Shown: positions 22,240 to 33,720, counted from the stretch's first letter. The stretch is DNA of 64,000 bases from Heligmosomoides polygyrus polygyrus (GCA_947396885.1 OX377206.1:8625050-8689049), one strand, 5' to 3'. The notes: generated by a model from the sequence alone, not told the origin. Translations and numbers: made by a program.

Positions 22240-22605
22240 GCTTTCAGCACGCCCAAATTGAATTGAATTGTTTTTCGAGATCTCGTGTTGACGGCGTTTC
22301 GAAAGGCACTGTAGTACTCCGCATTCCACGGCTCTCACAAGTGAAGGGTTTGAACTGGTCAAACGAGTTACATAGAAAAAATCGCCATCCTCCATTCGGT
22401 ATGAAACTGTAACTCGTTTTTGCCAAGTCATCAAACCAAACCAAATTGGGGGTTCCGGAATTTACCTGCCGAAAGATCTCAGCCGACCAGGACGCGGGAA
22501 CCGAACTCCCGACCTCCGTCTCATGAAACAGCGCTTCTATCCACTGCGCCTCGAGCCGCTTACCAGAACAAGCATCGTAGGCGTTCAAGTGAGCGTTCCT
22601 GAGCG
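22240..22605 (-). mobile_element. SINE-D, tRNA-derived
   Basis: On the minus strand it starts with a tRNA-like head containing GAGGCGCAGTGGATAG (box A) and GGGAGTTCGGTTCCCGC (box B with a T-stem). The body contains GATGACTTGGCAAAAACG. The head resembles the modules in the 20.8-21.4-kb palindrome. The 3' end is approximate. Confidence 0.6.
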
Positions 22606-24339
22606 CCACCGTGACTGCGTAGTAAATAAGTTAAAAATTAGAAGGTAAGAGGAAATGCCTACAACCGTCTTGTTTCTACTTGATCCGGATCTAAGAAAGT
22701 AAATTCAAACCACATAAGAGCTTCCCTGAACTCCTCAGAAAGGAGGCAAGCTGCTATGAATATATAAAAGATAAGCGCACCTGCGTATGTCGCCGAAGCG
22801 CGTTCCCTCTTGGCTTGCGACAATGGCCATCCTCAAACTTGGGTAATTAAACCTTTCGCGGACCCCATACTCTTTTTTTTGGTGACTTCGCAAAAGAAAT
22901 GAAGAGTGGCAATTCTTCCTATACGTCTCGTTTCCTCAGTTCAGGCATACGCTTCACACCGCATTCCTTTTCTGCGCTTATAAGATATTGTAACATTTCC
23001 TTCGGATGACAGTCCGCTTCTTTGCGGATTTTTCTGCCACCCGCCTTTCACTTTATTGAACCATGCACTTCATCATTTCGGGTGCAGTCACTGAGCTCTG
23101 AGATATTCGGTGAAAAAACGAGGGCTGCCATGCATCTCAACTCGCCTCTCTGTGATTGCTGTGCTGTGCTGTGCAGCGGCAACAGCAGCAGTTACTTTAT
23201 ATGCTCTTCAGCTACTGCCTTCAGAATTCGTGAGGATTCCTTGTGCTGTCCTAGTGTCGTAGAACGTTCCTATCCTTCGTTTAAGACTCTTAGCTTCACT
23301 ATCTAACACCGATCTTAGTCCACGTATCAAAATATGTGGGAAAGTGTGAGGAAATTTTTCTTCTTTTCGACGTGAGGCCCTAGGTGATGACTTGCTTACC
23401 CACTCAGGGCTCAATATAAAATGAAGTGGCCTCGATAGTTAAATTATCAACTAATAAACTTATTTAGGGGCATATACCTGATAGGTTAAAACATTATGTA
23501 CAGTAAACGGTTTTTAGCAGCAAATTTCAGATCAGCTCACTGTGGAGCTAATTCCAAACTTGTCTCTGTCTATAAAGGGAAAAAGCTGCTCGAAAGACCG
23601 TTCTCCGAACTTCGCTCGAAATCCATAATAATACTAGGATCATCTGATTCTCAATTACTCTCTTCGTCTTCTGAAGGGTTTTGCTCTTCCTTTTTTCGAT
23701 CTTTCCCTTCGATGAAGATTTTATGGACTTAAAATAATTGAAGAGCTATATGTATATTGTGAAAACTATGCGAATGGCGTTCAGTTTTTCGTCCTTTTCT
23801 CCCATTCTACCTATACACTCCTACTTAGTTATATAAAAGGTTTTTTTTTCTGTTGACATGTTCCCGCTGGTTGTAGATAATCGAACTTGTCCGGGGTCTA
23901 TGTGACTTAATCTTTGCTATCTTTCGAGGTTTTAAACTTGAACTTTGATCAATAACCCTTTCTATATGTTTCATTATGTACAAAAGTTGTTTGGTTCGTT
24001 GAAATATGCTTGAATGTTTAAGAACTTCAGTCAGCAGACGGTGTGGAGATGCCAGAAAATGTTAACTCTCAGAAAAAAATCAGAATCACCAGAAAATCTT
24101 TCATAAAATGGTCATACTCTTACTTCTTCGTCAAGTTAGCTTTTTTCTGAACGTCACACTTTCGTCAGAAGTGTTGGAGTATTTCAAGAAAAATCACTTC
24201 CATTGAAGTGAATTTAACAGCACTTGAGTGGCTGCGATTAAATTCTTAACAGTCCTAATCAGACAAACAGATCACGATACGCTTCTGCGTAAAGTTATCC
24301 GATTCAGAGTGATCTAAGAATAAAATTCAAGGGTTTGTA
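22606..24339. other. Unassigned sequence apart from SL1
   Basis: Contains the SL1 copy. A short match to the outer arm of the 20.8-kb palindrome (CAGGCATACGCTTCA, about 22940-22955) is also present. The open frames at 23022-23306 and 23496-23732 (+) show no domain. Confidence 0.4.
22832..22853 (-). other. Exact SL1 spliced leader sequence
   Basis: The reverse complement of these 22 bases is identical to the nematode SL1 exon (ending TTACCCAAGTTTGAG). It is not followed by the GTAAA donor of an SL RNA gene. Instead the next bases on the minus strand are GATGGCCATTGTCGC, an ATG one base after the leader, followed by 31 codons to a stop. This is the layout of a trans-spliced mRNA 5' end, so it looks like a reverse-transcribed copy. 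No poly(A) or donor gene was recognised. Confidence 0.88.
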
Positions 24340-24433
24340 TCTTCTTTTTCTTTTTCTTCTTCTTCTTCACCTTTGTCCCGTTTCGTCGCGGGGTCCGCTG
24401 CTCTGGTGTTGTGACGCCACCTTTTCCGATCCT
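24340..24433 (-). mobile_element. LINE 3' tail fragment
   Basis: The same 3' end as the LINE at 17165: GGTGGCGTCAC, then GCGGACCCCGC and GGGACAAAGG, then a (GAA)n tail. About 90 bp survive, an extreme 5' truncation. Confidence 0.8.
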
Positions 24434-24648
24434 AAAGTCATGAGTTTGTATAAAAATGTAATTGTTTTATTTTCCGTTTTAAGTATAGAATTTTTTTTAT
24501 TTATTTAGACGTACATTTCCTAAAAGCTTAAATATTTAAATTTCTACTTATTTGATCAGTAACATGTGGAATAAGGTTTTCTTTGGGCCGAAGTTAAAGG
24601 AGAGTTGAACATGTCTAAAACTTTAGTTTCACTGAAGTTTGTAAGAAC

Positions 24649-24953
24649 TGGGACAAAGGATGGCGTAAATAACAGCGTTGCTCAATCTCTTTTGGGATGC
24701 GCCACATATTCTACTTTTATGGGAGGTCGCGGAGGCGATTTGAAGGCGTATTTGGCCATACAATTACCTGCGGTAGCCAGCCGATGAACAAATCAGCGCT
24801 TCGTCGTTCCCTGCCAAGTCTGCTACCAATTCATCGAACCCGAAGAGATAGAAGTCTTGGTTGGCTTGAGCGTGAAATCCGAACTAGGAACCTGGTATCG
24901 GGTGCACGCGACGGCCAGCATCTCCTCCGACTGCGCTACATGTACACGCACCC
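24649..24953 (-). mobile_element. SINE-A copy
   Basis: Full-length SINE-A in minus orientation, from GGACAAAGGATGGCG to TACACGCACCC. Moderately diverged. Confidence 0.88.
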
Positions 24954-25430
24954 AAAGCCTGTAACAATTAGGAAAAATAAACACTATTTAGAACTACACC
25001 CTGTAACTCCTCCATTGTTTTTGTTAAAATCATGCGGTCAATCACGTTAGAAAAACATAAATAGCCGACATGATCATGCAGACAGCTGAAAAGGCGCAAT
25101 GTGCTCAATTAGCTCAAAGTTTTTGCGTATTGAACGTACTGCATGGCACATTCACGCTGATACATTCTGTTTTCCTCACTTTTTCCATTTTATTTGTATT
25201 ATTGGTATCAGTTCAATGGACGAGGAAGTATTCGTGCCCATAACTAATTGTATGGCATTTCCTGCCTAATTTTGTCTGGTGACTAGTTGGGCAGTCGTGT
25301 CGCAGTCCGTATCGGGCGCTGGTTTCGTAGGTTTGATCTACTGATCAATTTTTCTGCAAACGTCACCGAAACATTCAAACTTTTTGTAAAGAGGCTGTGC
25401 ACATTCTTCTAGTTTGGAAAGGCAACTGTT
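24954..25430. other. Unassigned sequence
   Basis: Nothing recognised. Confidence 0.4.
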
Positions 25431-25850
25431 AAGGACAAAGGATAAAGGACGGTGTACTCAATCCTTTTTGGGGTGCGCCACGCATTCGAGTTCTACGGTA
25501 GGCACATATCGCGAAGGTGGGCAGCATTGGAAGGTGGAAACGCGCTAAACAATCATTCTGTATCAAGCGAGCGTGCCATTCAGAAAAAAAGTCTATGGTC
25601 AGCACCCTGACTGGCCGGTTTGTGCTCTGCTTGGTCATGATTGGGTGGCGCTCTCCCACTTCTCAAATGCTACCCATCTGCGGGACGTTTACCCAAGTTA
25701 GCCCTTTATCCTTTCCAGACAAGGCTGGTACCAATTCACCGACCTCTGATGGGTGAAAGGCTTGGTTAGCATGGTGGGAATCCGAACCAGGAATCTGCTA
25801 TCGGGTGCACGCGACAGTCAGCACCTCCGCCGACTGCGCTACACGCGCCC
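25431..25850 (-). mobile_element. SINE-A copy interrupted by a MITE
   Basis: The tail side (25431-25503) and head side (25690-25850) of one SINE-A are separated by a MITE-C element. The halves are in the right order and orientation. Confidence 0.8.
25505..25689. mobile_element. MITE-C, ~185 bp
   Basis: Inverted ends carry TCGCGAAGGTGGGCAGCATT on the left and, read from the right, GCAGATGGGTAGCATTTGAG. The same termini occur at 47418-47609 and singly at 31932 and 47786. Superfamily not assigned. Confidence 0.7.
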
Positions 25851-25891
25851 TCGACGACTTTTTGAATAGGGTAAACAGGCCGCAGGTGTTA

Positions 25892-26021
25892 GGCCTTGTT
25901 TAGTGTGCACGCGACGCGCGACGCTATGCATGCGTAGTGGCGAAATTGATCGAGCGACGCGATTGATCAATTCACAACACATGGCGTCGCGTCGCGCGTC
26001 GCGCGCACACTAAACACGGTC
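25892..26021. mobile_element. Palindromic MITE, TTA duplication
   Basis: GGCCTTGTTTAGTGTGCACG on the left and GCACACTAAACACGGTC on the right, with TTA at 25889-25891 and 26022-26024. Centre TTGATCGAGCGACGCGATTG. Related to the copy at 57333. Confidence 0.88.
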
Positions 26022-26024
26022 TTA

Positions 26025-26838
26025 AAGGTGTTGTCATATTCGAGAAAAAGGCGGATTGCTCAACTTCGAACTCTTTAAGGCTACCCTTTAAGCGTATAAT
26101 GCAAAAAATCCCACATTTCGCCCCAGTGACAAGGACACGGGAAAAGTTGGCCGCATCGCTTTTGAACTCTGCAGCCGCAGTTTCAAAAACGTTTTGAATG
26201 TTCCAACCCCAGGGTATTGCGCCCTAACGGGCTAACGGGTGACCGATTCAGTCATCCGTCATGGGATCCCATAATGACCGTTTTTGGACGGCACCCGCTT
26301 CGATCGTGCGACCCTCTGGCAACACATTCCGAATACGCTAGCCAGTATCGTACTTCGCGGTCGGCCGATGAAAGCGAACACCTTGCACTCATTTCTGAAC
26401 GTGTGAACACGCTTCCTCGGTCAACATATCGCTCTCGCTGCTCGCATCGCCTGCTTCGTTGACAGATGGCGCGGCAAAATACACATAGAGATATGTATGT
26501 GCGGCTGTGTAGGACGAAATTCAATATGCTGTAGAAAATTAGTAATTCATAGTGGTGGTGCTTCGGATGCGACGAGACAAGAAGAAGTGTCCTCGGATAT
26601 GCGGGCGGATGACGCGAGTGGGGAGGGATTGCCAGTCGGAGTTTTAGATAGCTTCGTTATTCTGCGTCTTTATTTTGACTCGTCTTGTCGTTAGTTAATT
26701 GTCAGTTAAGAAAGACTACGCCAGAATTCATAGCTCTACATGGCATTGAAATTCAACAGATAGCACTCATTGTTCTTGTTTGAATGGTTGTACTTCGCTG
26801 AAGATTTTGGGTTTGGGTTTGTTCATACCACAAATTAA
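26025..26838. other. Unassigned, moderately GC-rich sequence
   Basis: A non-repetitive patch, 26217-26690, with overlapping frames on both strands (26217-26462 +, 26252-26524 -). No motif recognised; possibly host exon or regulatory DNA. Confidence 0.3.
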
Positions 26839-28033
26839 GTAATCCACGAAGACACGGACAGTGGGATGTGTTATTCGCAGCTCCTTTCGATGAGTTGTGA
26901 GATGGTCTGAACATGGTCCATGAAGGAGACATCCTTGCGAAACCCTGCTTGCTCTGCTGGTTGCTCTGCTAGTTATCCAAGCAACGCTCCATACGATTGA
27001 GCAGTATCTTGGTGAAGATCTTGTAGACAACCGAAAGAAGACTGATGGGTCAATAGTTGTTGATATCCTCCTGCTGACCTTTTTTGAAGATCAGAACTGT
27101 TTTCGACTCCTTCCATGAGTCCGGAATCCTACCAAGTCGAAGGTAGTGGTTGAAGTGCTTGGCAAGAAGTGAGCAGAGGGCACTGCCACCCGCACGGAGG
27201 AGGACAGCAGAAATGCCGTCCGGTCCGGGAGCAGTGCCTAGCTTCATCCTTCTGACGGCATGAGCAACCTCTGATTCCAGAATGGGAGGTACTTCCTCAG
27301 CTGGTGGCATCAAGCATTTCGCGACAGTGCTTGAAGAACGATACAGATCTGCGTGGAATTCCTGAACGGTGGCTTCCATTCCTCTTCGAGACGTTTGCGT
27401 TGTTCCATCCTTATCCATAAGGGCTGAAATTATTGCCTTCTGGTCGCAGAGACCTCATTTGCAGCGCTTTGTGCTTGAACCTTTCCCAGCGGCTTCCAAC
27501 AGCTTCAATCTTCTTTAGGCTTTAATGGACTCCTTCACTGCAATTCGACAGGCCTTCGAGATGGTCACTCTTTCCAGATGGGAAGCATTACATAGGATCC
27601 AGTTTGACAGCTCTTCTTTGCTCCAAGAGCTTAATCGCATGTGCGTTAATTCTTGAAGCACACGGTGATGTGGCTTCGCAAGAGCTGGCAGCACATTTCA
27701 ACAGTCCTTTGTAGAGAAGGTCGTGGTCTTCCGATGGATCTTCAAGAAGATTCCAATCATGCGACTTTATTGCATATTGCAACTCCTCGATTTGAATGTG
27801 GGGATCCTCACCGGTGCTGGTTTATGAGCGTCACGTTTGAACATCTTTCTTTTCGAGAGCCATCTTCGCACAAACAAGACGGTGATCCGAGCCGGTGTCA
27901 AATGAAGGCAGCACGGAGACGTCGAACAGACTTCAGCGCCTGTTTGTAAGAACATGGTCAATCTCCGAACGTATTTCTTTATTTGGGCTATCCCATGTCC
28001 ATCGCCGGTTTGAAGGCTTCTTGAACAGTTCAC
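26839..28033 (-). pseudogene. RTE fragment with SL1 at its 5' end
   Basis: On the minus strand this reads the later endonuclease and early reverse transcriptase of the RTE family seen at 4476-7116, about 90% identical by eye. It runs from LFKKPSNRRWTW and GSDHRLV-type sequence through AIKSHDWNLLEDPSED to PPAEEVPPILESEVAHAVRRMK, APGPDGISA and FKKGQQEDINNY. Frames change several times (28084-27767, 27782-27588, 27418-27050, 27030-26767). Homology stops abruptly at about 26839, within the RT, before FADD, and begins within a few bases of the SL1 sequence at 28034. It lacks both real ends of an RTE, so it is not an ordinary 5'-truncated insertion. Confidence 0.88.
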
Positions 28034-28055
28034 CTCAAACTTGGGTAATTGAACC
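28034..28055 (-). other. SL1 spliced leader, 21/22 match, fused to RTE
   Basis: The reverse complement matches SL1 except for C in place of T at position 5 (GGTTCAATTACCCAAG...). The leader ends TTTGAG and is followed at once by GTGAACTGTTCAAGAAGCC, RTE endonuclease coding sequence. This is the junction expected if an RTE transcript was trans-spliced to SL1 and then copied back into DNA. Confidence 0.9.
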
Positions 28056-29184
28056 AAAACTGTATTTTTACATAACATACACAATAGAGTATGTTAATAA
28101 CATCCTACAAGAGGTTAAATGTGAAGAATAAAAAAGGAACATGAGAAGAGCGCCATGTTAATTTCCCCATATGACTCTTTTATAAGGAGTCTTTTGTTTG
28201 CATAGCACCACAATCTGATAAAGCTCTAAGCGAAATTCTTTTACAATATCCCACGAATTCGTCCTGTGATCACGAGAAATCGCGATAACATGTGCCAAAT
28301 TTTGTAAATTTTCGAGTTCACCTATTGGGGAAGCTAAATGAGGATTTTATAAAGAGAATCTTCTATACTAAACCCTTATCGGACAAAACATTTATCTAGC
28401 CCAGAAAGTGTTGGTTCCACCTAGAAGACGTTCGTTATGATCTGGAAGATGTGCATTTTAGCTTTAGAAATGAGAGTTGCTTAGAACAGCATCCACTACG
28501 AAGAGAAAATTGTTCGCTGACCATCTTCCTAGCCGCTACCTGTGCCTCTCTTCAAACGGCTGTTCCAAACCGAGTTTCGGGTCATCTCTATCTGTTCTTC
28601 TCCAAGTGGACCCACGCAGCGGAGGTTGATCTTCGGACGTGAACTCGGGAACACCTGACACTGTTGGATGTCTTACCTGAGTGAAACATGTCACTACGAG
28701 CGTTGTCCAGCATTGCGCGGCGCATATGTCCGTTCCACATACTTCCGCTTCTGAGCTTGAGCTTCGCGGATGTCTTCCACTGGCCCGAAGGTTATGTTGA
28801 CGCAAGTTTAGGCATTTAGAGAATTGAAGCTTCATCATAAAACCTAGACAGTGTTAAAGAACCGAATTGAAGAAAGGATGTTGTTGCAGCCACTACCAAT
28901 GAAACTACTAAAAGTCTTCAAAAAAAAAACTTCACTTCAAGCGATTCAGAGGAGTAAACCCCAATTTTTCAGGAACTAAAAAATCAGGCCCTAATAAAGC
29001 AAAGGTTTTTGATGAAAATGATTTTTTTCAAAAATAGCAAACTGTATTTACATTCTACAAAGCTGTACCATTTTGCCTGAGGAAATATTTGTATATTTGG
29101 AGGAACGTGATTGAACGAATTTGCTCCTCGAATGGTTTCTGGTGTATTTCAACCTAAAACGCCATCAAGCTAATTTTGAAATCT
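28056..29184. other. Unassigned sequence
   Basis: AT-rich. A more complex patch at 28440-28840 has frames on both strands (28536-28838 on minus is longest) and no recognised motif. Confidence 0.35.
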
Positions 29185-29195
29185 TCATCAGAATT

Positions 29196-29480
29196 GGGCG
29201 GGTGTAGCGCAGTCGGAGGACGCGCCGACTATCGCGTGCACCCGATACCACGTTCCTGGTTCGGGTTTCCCGCCCAGGCCAACTAAGCCTTCCATCCCTC
29301 TGGGGTCGGTGAATTGGTACCAGATTTGTCTGGGAAGGATAAAGCGCTGACTTCTTCATCGGCTGGCCACCGCAAGTCATTGTATGGCCAAATACGAATG
29401 CAAATCGCCTCTGCGATATTCCGTAGAAGTATAATGGCGCATCCCAAAAGGGATTGAATAACGCCGTCCTTTATCCTTTA
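29196..29480 (+). mobile_element. SINE-A copy with 11-bp TSD
   Basis: A 285-bp full-length copy flanked by a perfect TCATCAGAATT at 29185-29195 and 29481-29491. It has box A (GTAGCGCAGTCGG), box B-like GGTTCGGGTTTCCC and the tail CCTTTATCCTTTA. The duplication shows LINE-type target-primed insertion. Confidence 0.93.
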
Positions 29481-29606
29481 TCATCAGAATTCTGACGTGA
29501 AGTTATGATAGACGCAGCGCTTTAAAGAGTTCGAAGTTTTCTTCAGACATTTAAGCGATTCCATTCTCTACTGCCCAATATTGATTACTTGTAAGTAATT
29601 GATATA

Positions 29607-29917
29607 GGGCGCTTGGAAGCGCAGTCCCAGGAGGCTCCAGCTGTCGCATGCGTTCGTTTCAAGTTTTTAAATTTTTTCTTGTAAAATTTTTCTTGGTTCG
29701 GATTCCCTGCCCAGGCCAACCAAGCCTTCCAATACCCCTCTATTATTTTTGGTAGCTGAAAGGTATGTGAAAGACTAAACAGCAATTTGTCAATCAGCAG
29801 TCTGCCGCGAGTTATTGTGTGAGCCAAATGCGCTCTCAAATTCGTTGATTTCTAACTTTGCCCCATCTCACAGAACTACACAGAATATGTGGCGCATCCG
29901 AACGCCATCCTCTATGA
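29607..29917 (+). mobile_element. SINE-A copy, old and diverged
   Basis: The order of SINE-A segments is kept (GAAGCGCAGTCC, GGTTCGGATTCCC, AGGCCAACCAAGCC, GTGGCGCATCC) but with many substitutions and small insertions. Confidence 0.7.
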
Positions 29918-30432
29918 TTTAAATAATGTGATTTTTCAAACGAAAACCGTAAAAAAAACGTAAAAAATGAAAAAACGTAAACGTAAACGAAGACCGCGCT
30001 CAAACTTTACTACAGCACAGTTTTCCCAATAGGTTCAAGAGATTTTTACTCGACTCTTCTAAAAAGCTCCAAGCTAATGGCTACGTAGGGCTCGCCAGGT
30101 AGGACCCGGCGTCAATCCCTCTTGGCTGGATTCCATTCAGAAGTGCAAAACGATTGTGCTTTGGATAGCGCGAAGCTGCTGCAATCAGGTCAGTGTCTTG
30201 CTCTAGCTAGAAGTTCCCTAAAATGGCTCAAAGTGAAAGTAGTCAGTGACTGTACTAACATCAATGGTTATTTAGCAGGAGGATTTGGTGAATCAAGCTG
30301 TCGATTCATCAACGACTAACCCGCGGGTATAGGGGATAGAGATACCCACGACTCTTGACTCATCTCTACCTCTTATTCCCCGCATACCCAAGGGTTTAAT
30401 TGTTGATGAACTCGGCCCCTGGTCGACATTAA
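29918..30432. other. Unassigned sequence
   Basis: An A-rich start, then ordinary sequence. The frame 30122-30319 (+) has no motif. Confidence 0.4.
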
Positions 30433-30571
30433 GGGATCGTTTAGTGTGCACGCGATGCGTGACGCGATGTTATGCTAGGCTCCCGTATCGATCACAAGAC
30501 GCGATGAATCGATACGGGAGTCTACATACCATTACATCGCGTCGCGCATCGCGTGCACACTAAACGCTCGG
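30433..30571. mobile_element. Palindromic MITE, degenerate ends
   Basis: Arms GTTTAGTGTGCACGCGATGC and GCATCGCGTGCACACTAAAC are inverted. The centre is TATCGATCACAAGACGCGAT. TAA lies on the left (30430-30432), but the right duplication is lost. Confidence 0.75.
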
Positions 30572-31053
30572 TGAAAGTTATAGATCCGTTGAAAGCGATC
30601 ACTATTTACCTTGCATATCGTGAAGGCGTTGCATCATCGGCATAGACTGGGGGAACATCTCTTTTCCAATGGTTGAAAGTGGGCTAACATCATACGTTGG
30701 CGTTGATAATTGCTCGCTTTGTGAACGGCATTAATCAATGTATTTTTGGGATACGCCACGGATTCTACTTTCCGGGACCTCTTGAAACCAATTCTTTTAA
30801 CACTTTTTGAATAGGAGTACTAACGCATGTCGCCTTGTCGAAAACACTACAGAAGTCACCTACACCACTTCATAGACAAGCCCAAGGTCCAACTTTACTA
30901 CACTTGTAGAGCAGCCTCTTTATTCGAATCTTTGCAGATTGAAATCCTCCTTGGTTTTCTACTTTTCGACGCAAAGCTAGGTGTTGACTTCTATGTGATT
31001 AGCAGGTTCTGCCGAGTGTTTTCTCTGATGTCTACATTTTGTCGAGTGTTCAA

Positions 31054-31084
<31 letters not shown>

Positions 31085-31150
31085 ATCGAATCCTGGGCAG
31101 GACGCTCTCTAGAAAACTCGAAGAAATTTTTTGATTTAAAATTGAAGAAT
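30572..31150. other. Unassigned; SINE scrap and (AAAT)n
   Basis: A short SINE-A tail scrap lies at about 30730-30780 (TTTTGGGATACGCCACGGAT). A (AAAT)n microsatellite is at 31056-31085. No gene. Confidence 0.5.
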
Positions 31151-31447
31151 TAGGATGAAGGACGTCGTTACGGCGTTACTCATTCCTTTTTGGGATGCGC
31201 CAAACAGTACTTCTACGGTATGTCGTGGAGGCGATTTTAAGGATTACTTGGCAAATACAATGACTTGCGGTGTCCCTCGATGAACAAGCCAGTGTTCTAA
31301 CTTTCCGAGAAAGTCTGGTACCAGTTCACCGATCCCGGAGGGATGAGAAGCTTGGTTGGCCTAGCCAGGGAACTTGAACCAAGAATGTGAAATTCGGGTG
31401 TGCACGCGACAACCGACGTCTCCTCCGTCTGCGCTATCACGTGCCTC
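31151..31447 (-). mobile_element. SINE-A copy
   Basis: Full length and diverged. GGATGCGCCAA and ATGACTTGCGGTG are near the tail side; CTGCGCTATCACGTGCC is the head end. Confidence 0.85.
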
Positions 31448-31512
31448 GTTGACCTGTATTGCTATAAATGATTGACTTTGTTTCTGTTTATTTATGTGAC
31501 GTTATTTCTAAG

Positions 31513-31678
31513 TATAGTTGTGCTCTCCAAACACTTCGAATAACCGAATATATTCGAATAGCGTCAATTTTCGAGCATTCAAATTCGAATGCATTCGAAA
31601 ATCGCGATTTTTCGAGCATTCGAATTCGAATAGAATTGATGGAATTCGAATGCTCGAATATTCATTCGGGCTCAACCA
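31513..31678. mobile_element. TTCGAA element with 10-bp direct repeat
   Basis: A 166-bp element from TATAGTTGTGCTCTCC to GGGCTCAACCA, flanked by TATTTCTAAG at 31503-31512 and 31679-31688. It contains the uninterrupted version of the Helitron insertion site in the 45-kb copy (ATATATTCGAATAGCG). An 8-10-bp duplication would fit hAT or Mutator. Confidence 0.75.
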
Positions 31679-31931
31679 TATTTCTAAGAGGATGTTTGAT
31701 CGATATCTCTAGACGATAAAGCGTATTTGGAAATCTCGATATATGTAGAGGTTGTAGATTTATTTTAAGAAACTATTTTAAGAAACTAAACTTTAGTAAT
31801 TTTAAGAAACTATTTTCCTTGCAGCCGATAAACTGATTTTCCTCACGGACCTATGAAAACATTGGCTTATTTAGTTATTTATTTATACGTGAAACTTAAA
31901 CATTAACAATTCATGAAGGATACTAAAAAGA

Positions 31932-32026
31932 TGTGGCTCATGTCGCGAAGACGGGCAGCATTGAGAGGTGCTGGCACGCCAGCCAAACATTACCAAGCAG
32001 AGCAACGTCCAAACTGCTGTGTGCCT
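31932..32026. repeat. MITE-C half element
   Basis: One terminus (CATGTCGCGAAGACGGGCAG) with adjoining sequence; the other end is missing. The next TTCGAA element starts directly after it. Confidence 0.55.
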
Positions 32027-32293
32027 GCTGTAGTTGTGCTCTCGAAAGTTTTTCGAATATTCGAATAGTTTCGAATGCTCACAAATTTCGATTATTCGAA
32101 TTTGAATATATTTGAAAAGGCGGTTTTTCCGGAAAATTCGATCTTGAATGCATTTGAAGAATATTTTGAACGTTTGAAATCGAGTGCATTCGCTAAACAC
32201 GATTTTTGAATGTAAAAATTCGACTATTCAAGTTCGAATGAAAATGATTCGAATAATTATTCGAATAGGTCATTCAAACACAACTATAGTGTA
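32027..32293. mobile_element. TTCGAA element, ~267 bp
   Basis: Bounded by TGTAGTTGTGCTCTCG and AAACACAACTATAGTG. Filled with TTCGAA/ATTCGAAT words. An inverted, closely similar copy lies at 36803-37073, with the same adjacent SINE. Confidence 0.75.
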
Positions 32294-32296
32294 TAA

Positions 32297-32576
32297 GGAC
32301 AAAGGATAAAGGATGGCGTTACTCAATGCCTTTTGGGATGCGCCACACATTCTACTTCTGCGGGATGTCGTAGAGGCGATTTGAATGCGTATTTGGCCAT
32401 ACTGGCCGTAATGACTTGCGGTGGCCAGCCGATACCCTTCCCAGACAAGTCTAGTACCAATTCACCGACCCCGGAGGGATGGAAGTCTTGGTTGGCCTGC
32501 GGGAAATCCGAATCAGGAACCTAGTATCGGGCGCACGCGATAGCCGGCGCCTCTTCTGACTGCGCTACACTCGCCC
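32297..32576 (-). mobile_element. SINE-A copy abutting TTCGAA element
   Basis: Tail (AAGGACAAAGGATAAAGG) at the low coordinate and head (CTGCGCTACACTCGCC) at the high one. A deletion removes ATGAACAAGTCAGCGC. Confidence 0.88.
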
Positions 32577-32595
32577 ACGTCCAAGCTTATGAAAC

Positions 32596-32601
<6 letters not shown>

Positions 32602-32660
<59 letters not shown>
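32602..32660. repeat. (CT)n microsatellite
   Basis: An almost pure CT dinucleotide run of about 60 bp. Confidence 0.97.
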
Positions 32661-32665
<5 letters not shown>

Positions 32666-33720
32666 CATACCAATTTGAAGCGATCTGATTGGCTGGCGCG
32701 CACTCACCTCCCAACCCCCCTCTTCGCGAGATGTATCAAAAATGTCAACAAAAAAAATGCCCTCTCAAGAGGAGCACGTGATGAACAAAAACTGATATAT
32801 CAAAAGGAGAATGTGATGAACAAGAAGTAGGGTAGATAAAACAGACTTGAAAGATCCCTACATTCATAGGAAGGTAAGGGATTAAGCGTTTCAGAGTTTC
32901 ACTCATTACTTCTCCATGATCTGTGAAAGGCAGGAATTTCGCTTTGACCTGGCCTTCAAGCGTATGCTCTGAAACGGCTGGGAAGCCAATGTTGCCCTAA
33001 GGCTGTTCGGCGCTGTTCTCATGTGTTCGTCTTCTGTGTGTTTGTGCCCGTACGTCAACGAACAATGCCATCATCGTGAATGTGTGACATGAAGACGTCG
33101 TGTCGTCCGTTTTCCCATAGTGTAGAGGCTTTTGCGCGGCGATCCTCGGTTGGTGCCGGCGCGCCGGCGGCAGCGGAGGGAGCGTTTTGAGTAATGACGT
33201 TGCATTTCGACCCGTGTCCGGTTAATTATGAAGGAAAGATTAGAAGGAGGTCCGTAAATGGCCCACACCCTACTTCACTTTGTGAAAATGCCGTAGCGCG
33301 GCGAGGAGAGCGTTGAACGAGTCTCGACGACGACGACGACGACGACGACGACACATCGCTCGCTGCTCCACGGAAACACTCGCTTCACGTCCGACGTTTC
33401 AACAGCCTATTCATCCTGAAACTGCAGCCTTCTGTCCCGTCATGTTGTTATGCTTTCTTACCTATCAGCCATTGCAGCCTCCTCTTTAGGCAAACGCTTC
33501 ATAACTTTCCCTCAATGGCTTTACCTGTAGACATTTATTTATTTATTTATTTACTCCAAACATATAGAATTATTTACATTTTTTTTGCACTTTTTCAAAC
33601 TATAATAGCTGTGCATCTTCTCCAACAGTGTAGCTACTATTTCCTTAATACATTCTGCGAATGTGAATTTTTGCTTTAGAAGATCATGAAAAAGGCAAAT
33701 TTAACTTCTTAAAATAAAAC
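32661..33720. other. Unassigned; possible host regulatory patch
   Basis: A GC-richer, non-repetitive stretch at about 33050-33420 includes a (GAC)n run at 33328-33354. A (TTTA)n run lies at 33533-33555. No gene seen. Confidence 0.4.

Noticed and set aside
22832..22853. An SL1 RNA gene
   Set aside because: The leader is not followed by the GTAAA splice donor or an Sm-site region; the downstream sequence starts GATGGCC.
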